NCBI RefSeq assembly: GCF_000374165.1
Contig: NZ_KB893683.1
Span: forward strand, 74,833-138,832
Direction of reading: 5' to 3'
DNA: 64,000 nt
From: Parafrankia elaeagni
GTDB taxonomy: Bacteria; Actinomycetota; Actinomycetes; Frankiales; Frankiaceae
Part shown: positions 27,754-36,021 of the stretch, one piece after another
Numbering within the stretch: the first letter of the stretch is position 1
How the letters are laid out: each line of letters opens with the position of its first letter
Program-made: the position numbers and the translations under genes
The notes under the pieces: generated by a model
The model's input: only the letters and a program-made list of their open reading frames with translations
The model's database searches: none
Told to the model about the DNA's origin: nothing

Positions 27754-29393
27754 GCACCCCGACCGACCCGATCGACGCGGCCAGCCCGAGCCCGACCGAC
27801 GGGGCCGCCCCGGGCACCCCGGCCGGCGGCCCGGCTGTGCCCGATGGCCTGCGGGCCGCCGTCTACAACCGCTTCTGGCACTCGATGGGCGGCGGCGAGC
27901 GCCACAACGGCATGATCGCCCAGGTGCTGGCCGCCGACGGCCTGGACGTCGACATCATCGGGCATTCCGACGTCGACCTCGACGCCGTCGGCAGCCACCT
28001 CGGGCTGGACCTCTCCGGCTGCCGCTACCGGCGGCTGCCGGACCGCGGCGAGGAGGCGGTCGCCGCCCTGTCGGACGAGTACCACCTGTTCGTCAACGGC
28101 TCGTACATGAGCCGCCTCGCCCCGCGCTCGCCGCGCTCGGCCTACCTGTGCTTCTTCCCGACCCCGTTCGACCACGACATGGCCCCCTGGCGCAAGGCCG
28201 CGGTGCGCACCGCCGGCCCGCTGCTGCGCGGCGCGACACCCGCCGTCAGCTTCGGGCAGGGCTGGTATCCGCCCGAGGGCGGCCGCCGCCGGCAGTGGAC
28301 CTGGACGAACGGCGCCGGAATCCTCGCCGTCAACCCCGGCGGCGGGCGGACCCTGCGGGCCGACATCGGACGTCCCGGCGCGCCCGAGGGCGTGCGCCTG
28401 CAGGTCCTCGACGCGGGCGGGACGGTGCTCGCGAAACTGGAGATCGGCCAGGAGTTCGCCCCGTTCGAGGTGGCGCTGCCGTCCTCGACCAACGGGACCG
28501 AGTTGACCCTGGTCAGCGACGCCTTCTCGCCGGGGGAGGCGGACGTCCGTGAGCTGGGGGTGGCGGTGAGCCGCCCCCGGGTCGCCGACGCCGACGAGGG
28601 CCCGCTGGAGCGGATGGCGCTGCGCTTCCCGTGGCTGCTGCGCGACCCGGCGGACCTCGGCTACCTCGACGGCTACGACACCGTGATGGCGAACTCGCAG
28701 TACACCCGGGGCTGGATCCAGCGGCTGTGGAAGCGGGACTCCGATGTTCTGTTCCCGCCCATCCAGGTCGAGCGCCTCACCCCGGCCGCGGCGCGGGAGA
28801 AGGCCGTCATCACCGTCGGGCGCTTCTTCGCCCCGGGGCTCGGCCACGCGAAGCGGCAGCTGGAGATGGTCCAGTGGTTCGGCGAGCTGTACCGCTCCGG
28901 CGGGCTGCCCGGGTGGCGGATGTACGTCGTCGGCGGCTGTGAGGACTCGCAGAAGCCCTATGTGGAGCAGGTCCGTGCCGCCGGGGCGGGGCTGCCCGTC
29001 GAGGTGCTGCCGAACGCGCCGCGGGCCGAGGTCGAGCGGCTGCTGTCCACCAGCTCGGTGTTCTGGTCGGCCACCGGCTACGGCGAGGACGACCGGCGGA
29101 AGCCCTGGACGGCGGAGCACTTCGGGATGACGACCGTCGAGGCGATGGCCGGCGGCTGCGTGCCGGTGGTCATCGACCGCGCCGGCCAGCGCGAGATCGT
29201 CCGGCACGGCCGGGACGGGTACCGCTGGGAGGGCCCCGAGCAGGTCGCCTCGTTCACCCGCCGGCTCGCCGCCGAGGACGGGCTGCGCTCCCGCCTGGCC
29301 ACCGCCGCCGTCGAGCGGGCCCAGCAGTTCTCCGACGCGGCCTTCGCCGAGCGCTGGCACGACATCGTCGAGCGCCGCCGGCTGTACTCCTGA
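27750..29393 (+). CDS. GT4-like glycosyltransferase with an inserted beta-rich module
   Basis: The 547-residue protein starts at an ATG overlapping the previous stop. Its fold pieces are AAVYNRFWHSMGGGERHNGM (N-terminal strand and glycine loop), the donor domain ITVGRFFAPGLGHAKRQLEM and EHFGMTTVEAMAGGCVPVVI with the E-x7-E equivalent. Between about 168 and 280 lies an insert starting GWYPPEGGRRRQWTWTNGAG and ending FSPGEADVRELGVAVSRP, closely matching the insert of the neighbouring GT2 protein. The module is probably a small beta-sandwich, perhaps for glycan contact. The enzyme should add a sugar to the chain exported by the adjacent transporter. Confidence 0.8.
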   Translation: MSTPTDPIDAASPSPTDGAAPGTPAGGPAVPDGLRAAVYNRFWHSMGGGERHNGMIAQVLAADGLDVDIIGHSDVDLDAVGSHLGLDLSGCRYRRLPDRGEEAVAALSDEYHLFVNGSYMSRLAPRSPRSAYLCFFPTPFDHDMAPWRKAAVRTAGPLLRGATPAVSFGQGWYPPEGGRRRQWTWTNGAGILAVNPGGGRTLRADIGRPGAPEGVRLQVLDAGGTVLAKLEIGQEFAPFEVALPSSTNGTELTLVSDAFSPGEADVRELGVAVSRPRVADADEGPLERMALRFPWLLRDPADLGYLDGYDTVMANSQYTRGWIQRLWKRDSDVLFPPIQVERLTPAAAREKAVITVGRFFAPGLGHAKRQLEMVQWFGELYRSGGLPGWRMYVVGGCEDSQKPYVEQVRAAGAGLPVEVLPNAPRAEVERLLSTSSVFWSATGYGEDDRRKPWTAEHFGMTTVEAMAGGCVPVVIDRAGQREIVRHGRDGYRWEGPEQVASFTRRLAAEDGLRSRLATAAVERAQQFSDAAFAERWHDIVERRRLYS

Positions 29394-29405
29394 TCGGCCG
29401 CTGAC

Positions 29406-30533
29406 GTGCGCGTCGTCCTGGACGGCACCCCGCTGCTCGGGCAGCGCACCGGTGTCGGGCGTTACACGGCCGCCCTGCTCGCCGGGCTGGCCGCGCTCGG
29501 TGACCCGAAGCTCGACCTGGCCGCCACCGCGTTCACCTGGCGCGGTGGCGGCAGGCTGGCGGACGCGCTGCCGCCCGGGGTGCGGCCCGCGGCCCGCCGG
29601 GTCCCCGCCCGCCTGCTGCAGGACGCCTGGACCCGTTCCGAGCATCCCCCGACCGAGTGGTTCACCGGCCCGGCGGACCTCGTGCACGGGACGAACTTCG
29701 TGCTGGGCCCGCTGGCGTCCGCCCGCGGGGTGGTGACCGTGCACGACCTGTCCTACCTGCGCACCCCGGACACGGTCTCGGCGGCGTCGGCCCGCTACGC
29801 GACGCTGGTGCCGCGCGGGCTGCGCCGCGCCGCCGCGGTGCTGACCCCGAGCCGGGCCGTCGCGGACGAGGTGATCGCCGCCTACCGTCTGGACCCCGCC
29901 CTGGTCACCCCCACCCCGCTCGGCGTCGACGCCGCCTGGTTCGACGCTATCGCGCCCACCCGCGGCTGGCTCGCCGCCCGCGGCCTGCCCGAGCGCTACC
30001 TGCTGTTCGTCGGCTCCGCGGAACCGCGCAAGAACCTGCCGGTGCTGCTGGAGGCCCTGCGACGGCTGCGCGCCGACGACCCGGACACCCCGCCGCTGGC
30101 GCTGGTCGGCCCACCCGGCTGGGGCCCGGCCCTCGACACCGCCGGCCTGCCCACGGGCGCCGTCGTGACGCTCGGCTACCTCGACGAGGCGGAGCTGCGG
30201 ACGATCGTCGCCGGAGCGGCGGCACTGTGCTTCCCCTCCCGCTACGAGGGCTTCGGGCTACCCCCGCTGGAGGCGCTCGCCGCCGGGACGAGGGTCGTCG
30301 CCGCCGACATCCCGGCGGTCCGCGAGGTGGTCGGCGGTGCCCCCGGGGTCCGCCTCGTCACTCCCGGCCGGGCCGACGCCTTCGCCGAGGACCTTGCCGC
30401 CGCGCTCGCCACGCTCCTCGCCGAACCGGCCGGCGTCAGCGCGACCGCCCAGGGCCGCGACCACGCCCGGACCTTCACCTGGGCCCGCACCGCCGAACTC
30501 ACCGCCGCCGTCTACCGCCGCGTCGCCGGCTGA
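29406..30533 (+). CDS. GT4-family glycosyltransferase
   Basis: The protein (375 aa, GTG) is a standard GT4: VRVVLDGTPLLGQRTGVGRY with the acceptor loop, VVTVHDLSYLRTPDTV, FVGSAEPRKNLPVLLEAL and FPSRYEGFGLPPLEALAAGT with the two conserved glutamates. It is last in the five-gene exporter operon, 12 bases after the preceding GT gene. It resembles the GT4 genes at 6061 and 7256 (same HD and EPRK motifs), so mannosyl- or rhamnosyl-type transfer is likely but not proven. Confidence 0.85.
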   Translation: MRVVLDGTPLLGQRTGVGRYTAALLAGLAALGDPKLDLAATAFTWRGGGRLADALPPGVRPAARRVPARLLQDAWTRSEHPPTEWFTGPADLVHGTNFVLGPLASARGVVTVHDLSYLRTPDTVSAASARYATLVPRGLRRAAAVLTPSRAVADEVIAAYRLDPALVTPTPLGVDAAWFDAIAPTRGWLAARGLPERYLLFVGSAEPRKNLPVLLEALRRLRADDPDTPPLALVGPPGWGPALDTAGLPTGAVVTLGYLDEAELRTIVAGAAALCFPSRYEGFGLPPLEALAAGTRVVAADIPAVREVVGGAPGVRLVTPGRADAFAEDLAAALATLLAEPAGVSATAQGRDHARTFTWARTAELTAAVYRRVAG

Positions 30534-30584
30534 GCCCCAACGCCCAGGACCTGGTGCCCGGATCGGGGCCTCGCGGAACCCGGG

Positions 30585-30599
30585 CCGCGGGACCCGCGG
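30585..30599. terminator. Candidate hairpin after the exporter operon
   Basis: CCGCGG (30585-30590) and CCGCGG (30594-30599) pair around a three-base loop, with TTTT following at 30606-30609. It lies in the 290-base gap after the last GT gene (30534-30823), which otherwise shows no gene. The stem is only six pairs, so support is modest. Confidence 0.35.
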
Positions 30600-30823
30600 G
30601 CCGCGTTTTCCGGTCGACAGCCGCAATCTGACACTGTGGTTCGGCTTCTCGGCCCGAGGTCGTATGTTGCGTTTCCGCTCCCAAGAAGCCACTTGTGTCC
30701 GTTCTCGTTGGAACGAGGACGAGTCACACGAGAAGATCGCCAGGAGCAACCTTCGCAAGGCCCTCAATTTCCTGCCCCTGGACGACAGGGAATAGTGGAG
30801 TCAACGGGAGTGGGCAGCGCACC

Positions 30824-31498
30824 TCAGAGCAGAACGTCGAAGACGATTACTACTCCGATCAGCACCCCCGTGAACAACAGACCGGAGATGAGGTGGTACA
30901 CAATTCTCCTGCAGAAAACGAACCAGTACCCGATACGCAGAACGACGACGAAGAAAACCAGTCGACGCCCGGACAGACCCCAGGCCACACGCCGGGGAAA
31001 CCACGGGTCATGGCGTACCGACACCCGCCCGCCCACTGTCGTCAGTGGCACGTGCATCCAGCAGAGTCGCGTCACATCTCGCGCGGTAATGTAACGGATC
31101 CGGGCAAGGTATCGGTCGGAACCGGCGGAACGGCGCTCCCGTATGCTCTCGACAACACCTTCGACGACCACGGCCCGGCGCGCCAGCCGCAACTGTTGAC
31201 GGAGCTGCTCCCCACTTCGCACCACGAAGACGAACGCTCCGATGACGATCAGCGCCGCGACGCCTTCGACCGTCCAGAACACGAGTACGGCAGCCAGCGT
31301 CACGACGGCTGTCTCCCCGATCGGCCAGACCACGCTGTTCACCAGAGCACCGATCGTCCGCTCGGGCACTCCGGTCCGCCGACGATCTCTGTCGTCATGA
31401 TCAGCAATGACGTCCGCGACCGCCAGTCGCTGGGAGAGTTTCCGGTAGCCCGTTCGCCCGATACCGGGGCCGCCCGCGACCTTGCCTTCCACCGACAT
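30824..31498 (-). CDS. Hypothetical multi-pass membrane protein of lower GC
   Basis: The 224-residue protein has about three or four hydrophobic segments (near 65-97, 180-198 and 202-224), with a basic stretch RESIRERR-like (SIRERRSAGSDRYLARIRY) in the middle that may be cytoplasmic. Its start at ATG 31498 is inferred from the fall-off of coding character upstream. The first 120 bases of the 3' part (30841-30960) contain 61 G+C, about 51%, while neighbouring genes are far richer, which suggests recent acquisition or relaxed selection. It follows the GT-C gene at 31590 by 91 bases on the same strand. I do not recognise the family. Confidence 0.55.
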   Translation of the reverse strand: MSVEGKVAGGPGIGRTGYRKLSQRLAVADVIADHDDRDRRRTGVPERTIGALVNSVVWPIGETAVVTLAAVLVFWTVEGVAALIVIGAFVFVVRSGEQLRQQLRLARRAVVVEGVVESIRERRSAGSDRYLARIRYITARDVTRLCWMHVPLTTVGGRVSVRHDPWFPRRVAWGLSGRRLVFFVVVLRIGYWFVFCRRIVYHLISGLLFTGVLIGVVIVFDVLL

Positions 31499-31589
31499 CG
31501 GCCGATTGTTCCGCAAGATGCTTCGGCCGTTCTGACCGGCCGCCCGGCAGAGACGAGCCTGCGGGCTGGTCAGTGCGAAAGACCTCTGA

Positions 31590-33410
31590 TCACGTCTCTC
31601 GGTAACTTTCACCGACGAGCTGGTCGCCGTCAGCCACTTCCGTGTCGACTGCCGAGACCGAGACCGGACGCCACCGCCACCGCCACCGTGGGACCGTCTC
31701 CACCGAGAGCTTCCACAGGGACAGCCCCAGGAGGGCGACGCCGAGCACGCCCAGCGCGATCAGGACGGCCAGTACCAGCGGGGCACGACCCGCTCCGACC
31801 GCGGTCACGTCGAGTGCGCCATGCAGCTGGTCGAACGGGGAACGGCCGTCCAGGAAGGGATCACGGCGGGCCAGTTCGCGACCGAGCATGGTCAGGACCG
31901 TCCCGCCGAGCACCAGGACCACCGCGAATGTCGGCAGGCCGCGGCGGGCCAGCGGAAGTGCCGAGCAGCCGGCAACGACCGCCAGCGTGAGGAGGGGCAG
32001 TGCCGGCAGCAGGTAGCGGGTGAAGGTCGCCCCGCCGGCGGCGACGTAGCCGACCAGTGTGGCCGTCGCGAGCAGGGCCTCGGCAACCACTGTGAGCCAG
32101 CAGATGACGTCCACCGCCCGGTCGTGTCGGGCAGGCTCCCAGCGGGTCCGTGGGGCCAGCAGGGTACGGATGGCCGCGGCGAGCAGGCCCAGCACCGTGA
32201 GCAGTCCGACGCCGACGATGGCCCGGTGCGGCACACCGTGCAGAAGAGTGGGGCGGCCGAAAAGGCCCTGGTAGATCGTCCACCAGAAGTCCTGGCTGGT
32301 GATGATCTCCCATACCGGCCGCTCGCCGTAGCCGGTGGGGAACATCCAGGCGGCCCGCTCGCTGCCGGCCGGGTCACCGTACAACCGGTTGTTGCGTGCG
32401 TAGAACCAGCCGGCCGCGGCGATCGTGAGCAGTCCCGTGACCGCGCTCGCGCCGAACCCGGCCAGCAACGGCCGGCGCCATCCAGCACCGACAGCCCGGG
32501 TGAGGTGGGTGCGGTCGGGGCCGGGGCGGTCGGGGCCGGGGCGGGTCCCGAGGGCGGCGGCGAGGCCGACGGCGGGCACGAGCACCGCGGCGGCCAGCCC
32601 GCCGCTGGCCCGGCCCAGCGCCGCGGCGGGGACGAGCAGGGCGATCGGGAGCAGCGTGCGGGCGGACGGGCCGCGGCGCGCCAGCGCGAGGGTGGCCGCG
32701 GTCGCCGCGGTGATCAGGGCGACCGCGAACGCGTCGTTGTAGACCTGGGAGGTGACGGCGATGAAGATCCCCGTCACCGCGAGGACTGCGGCGGCGCCGA
32801 CCGCGAGGTCCGGGCGGGCGGGCAGCAGGCCCCGTACCAGCCACGCGGTGGCGACCACGGCGGCGATCCCGACCGCGAGGTTCAGCAGCCGGGCCGCGTA
32901 GAACCCCGCCAGCGGATGGTCCAGCGCCCGACCGGCGCCCAGCGGCAGCGCCTCCAACAGGTAGAACAGCGGCGGATGGTTCGCCGTGTACACCAGGTCC
33001 CAGTTGGTCAGCGCGGCGCCGGATCTCCGCGCGCAGGCGGGGAGCAGGGCCGCGTCGCGCCGGTCGACGGCGGCGCGGGCGGCTGCCGGCGGCATGTGGC
33101 AGTCCGGCGGCAGGCCGGGCATCCCGGGGATGGTGGAGCGGACCGGGGTGTCCAGTTCGGGCAGCCGGCCGGCCGCGACCTCCAGGGCGTAGGCGGTGTG
33201 CTGGGCCTCGTCGGCTCCCGCGAAGGGTTTCGTCGCGAGTGCCCCGGCCAGCCCGAGCACGCCGAGCAGCAGGCCCGCGGCGACGACACCGAGCACCAGC
33301 CAGCGCCGGGACGTCACCGGGACGGTCGGCTGCCGTCCTGGCGTCACCGGGACGGTCGGCTGGCTGTCGGGGGTCGCCGGGGCGGTCAGATCAGGCCGGG
33401 CCGGGGACAT
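31590..33410 (-). CDS. Multi-pass GT-C-like membrane protein (DUF2142-like)
   Basis: The 606-residue protein has about twelve membrane helices. After the first helix comes FAGADEAQHTAYALEVAAGR, matching the acidic outer-loop motif of the proteins at 12458 and 38863; YTANHPPLFYLLEALPL, SQVYNDAFAVALITAATA and WFYARNNRLYGDP are also shared. This supports a role as a lipid-sugar-dependent transferase acting outside the membrane. The N-terminus carries a duplicated QPTVPVT segment encoded by a 20-base direct repeat at 33313-33332 and 33343-33362. The gene overlaps the upstream dehydrogenase gene by 20 bases. Substrate unknown. Confidence 0.68.
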   Translation of the reverse strand: MSPARPDLTAPATPDSQPTVPVTPGRQPTVPVTSRRWLVLGVVAAGLLLGVLGLAGALATKPFAGADEAQHTAYALEVAAGRLPELDTPVRSTIPGMPGLPPDCHMPPAAARAAVDRRDAALLPACARRSGAALTNWDLVYTANHPPLFYLLEALPLGAGRALDHPLAGFYAARLLNLAVGIAAVVATAWLVRGLLPARPDLAVGAAAVLAVTGIFIAVTSQVYNDAFAVALITAATAATLALARRGPSARTLLPIALLVPAAALGRASGGLAAAVLVPAVGLAAALGTRPGPDRPGPDRTHLTRAVGAGWRRPLLAGFGASAVTGLLTIAAAGWFYARNNRLYGDPAGSERAAWMFPTGYGERPVWEIITSQDFWWTIYQGLFGRPTLLHGVPHRAIVGVGLLTVLGLLAAAIRTLLAPRTRWEPARHDRAVDVICWLTVVAEALLATATLVGYVAAGGATFTRYLLPALPLLTLAVVAGCSALPLARRGLPTFAVVLVLGGTVLTMLGRELARRDPFLDGRSPFDQLHGALDVTAVGAGRAPLVLAVLIALGVLGVALLGLSLWKLSVETVPRWRWRWRPVSVSAVDTEVADGDQLVGESYRET

Positions 33411-34248
33411 CCGCCGCGGCCAGAGCGGCGAAGTCGTCGTCGGCGTGGCCGGCGCTCTCGGCGGCGGCGGCGAGCCCCAGCGTCGCCTCCGCGATCGGCA
33501 GGCGGCCGGCGACCGCCTCGGTCGCGAGCCGGACGTCCTTCGCGATCCCGGTGACGGTGAAGGCGGCCGGGGAGTAGTCGCCCGACTCCAGCATGGTCCG
33601 CTTGTAGTTGACGAGGAAGCCGAGCGGCCCGCCGGCGAGTTCGGTCAGCAGCAGCCCGCGGTCGACACCGAGCTCGGTGCCGTAGCGGAGGACCTCGGCG
33701 ACGGCGGCCATGCCTTCGGCGAGGCCGAGGTTGAAGACGGTCTTGAGCGCACTCGCGGCGCCGACGGGGCCCACATGGTCGATACGCTCGGCATCGCCGA
33801 AGGTCTCGAGGAGGTTGCGGGCCGCGGCCAGATCGGCCTCGCTGCCGCCGACCAGCACTCGCAGCGTCCCGGCTTCGGCTGGGCCCACGGTGCCGATCAC
33901 CGGGGCGTCCAGGTAGCGCAGCCCGGCGGCGGACGCCTTCCGCCCCAGTTCGCGGGCGGGTTCGGGGCCGACCGTGGTGCAGTTGACCAGGAGCAGGCCC
34001 GGGGCCGCGGCCGGGATGACCGCGGCGAGCACGTCGGCGGCCGACCGCGGGTCGAACAGCATCAGCACGGCGGCGTCCGCCCCGCGGACGGCGGCGGCGG
34101 GATCCGCGGCCTCGGTCGCCCCGGCGGCCGTCAGCTCCCCGGCGCGGCCCGGGGTGCGGTTCCAGACGACCAGGTCGTGCCCGGCGGTCAGGAGGTGGCG
34201 GGCCATCCGGCCGCCCATGCGTCCCAGGCCAAGAAACGCGACCTTCAT
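33391..34248 (-). CDS. NAD(P)-dependent beta-hydroxyacid dehydrogenase family protein
   Basis: The 285-residue protein has the Rossmann signature VAFLGLGRMGGRMARHLLTA, then NRTPGRA (preference for NADP is possible), LVNCTTVGPEPAREL (substrate-binding motif), VIGTVGPAEAGTLRVLVGG and the catalytic lysine region GAASALKTVFNLGLAEGM. The family includes 3-hydroxyisobutyrate dehydrogenase, tartronate semialdehyde reductase and imine reductases. It is embedded between two GT-C-like genes with overlapping ends (1 and 20 bases), so it is probably co-translated with them, although its link to glycan synthesis is unclear. Confidence 0.85.
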   Translation of the reverse strand: MKVAFLGLGRMGGRMARHLLTAGHDLVVWNRTPGRAGELTAAGATEAADPAAAVRGADAAVLMLFDPRSAADVLAAVIPAAAPGLLLVNCTTVGPEPARELGRKASAAGLRYLDAPVIGTVGPAEAGTLRVLVGGSEADLAAARNLLETFGDAERIDHVGPVGAASALKTVFNLGLAEGMAAVAEVLRYGTELGVDRGLLLTELAGGPLGFLVNYKRTMLESGDYSPAAFTVTGIAKDVRLATEAVAGRLPIAEATLGLAAAAESAGHADDDFAALAAADVPGPA

Positions 34249-35912
34249 CAGGTTCCCCCGTCCGTCGTCGCAGCCGCCTTCCCGCGAAGCGCGGCGTCGT
34301 CCTGCTGCGCCTGTTCTACCCGCGGCGCCGCCACCACCGGCGTTTCCACCCGCGGCGTCTCCGGCGGCCGTGACGGGCGGAGGAGGCCGAGGGCGCCGAG
34401 CACCGCGGCCGGACCGAGCAGGCCGGTGACGGAACCCAGGTAGCGGTAGTCGAAAGCCGAGGTCAGGGAGGCGAGGAGCAGGGTCGACAGGCCCGCGCCG
34501 GCCGTGAGCCAGAACAGGCGGCCGGGGCCGGAGCGCCCGCGCCGCCAGCCCACGGCGCCAGCCGCCAGCCCACCGAGGATCCCCAGGCCGACCAGCGGCA
34601 TCGCCGCGTAGGACAGCCCGGAGTAGCTCGCGAGCGGGCCGGCCAGGTGATCGTTCAGGTTCCGGACGGTGAGGTAGCCGTCGGTGGCGTGGGGATGGCC
34701 GTCAGGCAGTCGGTTGCTGCTGCTCCGCGGCAGTTCCCAGGTGTCGGCGCGGCTGGTGAGCACCGTCTCGTACGGGACGGGCCAGAAGTACCCGCCGAGG
34801 TAGCGGGCGGTGCTGGTGACCATCGTCCACGGCTGGGCGCGGATCACCTCGTGGGCGAACTCGCCCGCCAGCTCCTCCCGGCCCGGCGGGACGAGGTCGT
34901 TGCCCTGCCGCAGCAGCGAGTCGTCGGGCCACAGGTAGGTCACCGGGGAACCGCGCTCGCCGACCGGCCGGGGATCGCACAACGACCGCAGGTCATCGTC
35001 GTCGGGGAGCCGGTCGCAGTCGGCGAACGGTGCGACCCGCCCGTAGAGGAAGAATCCCGAATGGGCGGAGACAGTGAACCCCTTGCCCTGGCTGGCGCTC
35101 CAGGCCGAGTAGGCAACCACGGGCACGGCCGCCGCCAGCACGAACGCAGCCACCGGAGCGCCCCCGGCTGCCCAGCCGCGACCAGCCGCGAGCCTGCGAC
35201 CGCCGCCGCCAACTCCGGCGTCACGGGTCGTGTCAGTCGTGTCAGTCGTGTCAGTCGTGTCGGTCGTGTCGGCGATGCGGGCACGCAGGGCGAGGACGAC
35301 CGCGGCCAGCGCACCCAGCGCGATCGGGCCGTAGCCGACCGTCCGAACGGTGACGCTGGCACCGAGGAGGAGCCCGCCGAGGGCCCACCGCCATCCGACC
35401 GGAGGCCCCGGCCAGGCCAGGGCCAGGACGCCGCCCAGGACCAGCGTCCCGAACAGGCTGTCGGCGAGGACGAACTGGCCGAGGTCGAGCACCCAGGGTG
35501 CCAGCAGCGCCGGTGCCGCCACCAGCGCCGCCGGCCAGCCACCCCGCCCCCGGGCCAGTGCCGTCGGGCCGTGGTGGGCGAACAGCCGCCGCACGGCGGC
35601 GTACAGGGCGACGCCGGCCAGCAGCGTCAGCAGGTGCTGGACGACGACCAGCCGGGTCAGGTGATCGGGCGCGCCGATGACCCGCAGGAACATCGGATAG
35701 CCCGACGGGCGCCAGTCACCGGCCCACAGCCGCCGGCCCGCCTGGTCCAGGTAGGCGGGTGAGTCACCGTGGTAGAGCAGCGCGGGCCGGTAGGCCGCGA
35801 TGACGACCACCCGGGCGGCGACGGCCAGGACCAGCACCGCGACGAACGCGGCGTGCCGGCGCAGCAGCCGCCCGGCGGTCCCGCGGCCGCGGTCCGCGGA
35901 TGAGCTGGCCAT
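34248..35912 (-). CDS. Multi-pass GT-C-like membrane protein
   Basis: The protein (554 aa, ATG) begins with a membrane helix followed by the acidic outer-loop motif ALLYHGDSPAYLDQAGRRLW, WRPSGYPMFLRVIGAP and a run of about ten helices. This matches GT-C/ArnT-like sugar transferases that use polyprenyl-phosphate sugars. A TDTTDTTDT repeat (residues about 215-230) is encoded by a 9-base tandem repeat. Its large soluble outer loops (about 280-410) are charged. The gene is first in a unit of three overlapping minus-strand genes with the dehydrogenase and the gene at 31590. Confidence 0.68.
   Translation of the reverse strand: MASSSADRGRGTAGRLLRRHAAFVAVLVLAVAARVVVIAAYRPALLYHGDSPAYLDQAGRRLWAGDWRPSGYPMFLRVIGAPDHLTRLVVVQHLLTLLAGVALYAAVRRLFAHHGPTALARGRGGWPAALVAAPALLAPWVLDLGQFVLADSLFGTLVLGGVLALAWPGPPVGWRWALGGLLLGASVTVRTVGYGPIALGALAAVVLALRARIADTTDTTDTTDTTDTTRDAGVGGGGRRLAAGRGWAAGGAPVAAFVLAAAVPVVAYSAWSASQGKGFTVSAHSGFFLYGRVAPFADCDRLPDDDDLRSLCDPRPVGERGSPVTYLWPDDSLLRQGNDLVPPGREELAGEFAHEVIRAQPWTMVTSTARYLGGYFWPVPYETVLTSRADTWELPRSSSNRLPDGHPHATDGYLTVRNLNDHLAGPLASYSGLSYAAMPLVGLGILGGLAAGAVGWRRGRSGPGRLFWLTAGAGLSTLLLASLTSAFDYRYLGSVTGLLGPAAVLGALGLLRPSRPPETPRVETPVVAAPRVEQAQQDDAALRGKAAATTDGGT
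35231..35266. repeat. 9-base tandem repeat inside a GT-C-like gene
   Basis: Three perfect copies of TGTCAGTCG (35231-35257) are followed by a one-mismatch copy TGTCGGTCG (35258-35266). They encode repeated Asp-Thr-Thr on the minus strand in a cytoplasmic or outer loop. Confidence 0.85.
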
Positions 35913-35980
35913 TACCCGTCAGTCTCCCAGCCCCGCCGCGACCGCCGCGATCCAGCCCCGGGGTCCCGGCCCACGCCGTG

Positions 35981-36008
35981 CGTCCTGCGGCCAGCGTCCT
36001 GCGGCCAG
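35981..36008. repeat. 14-base tandem duplication downstream of metG
   Basis: Two perfect adjacent copies of CGTCCTGCGGCCAG lie in the 109-base gap between metG and the GT-C-like gene. No hairpin or gene was found there. Confidence 0.8.
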
Positions 36009-36021
36009 CGGTTCGGCTGGG

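Noticed and set aside
30636-31990. Plus-strand open frames opposite the low-GC membrane gene
   Set aside because: They are charged, repetitive and antisense to a frame with clear membrane helices.
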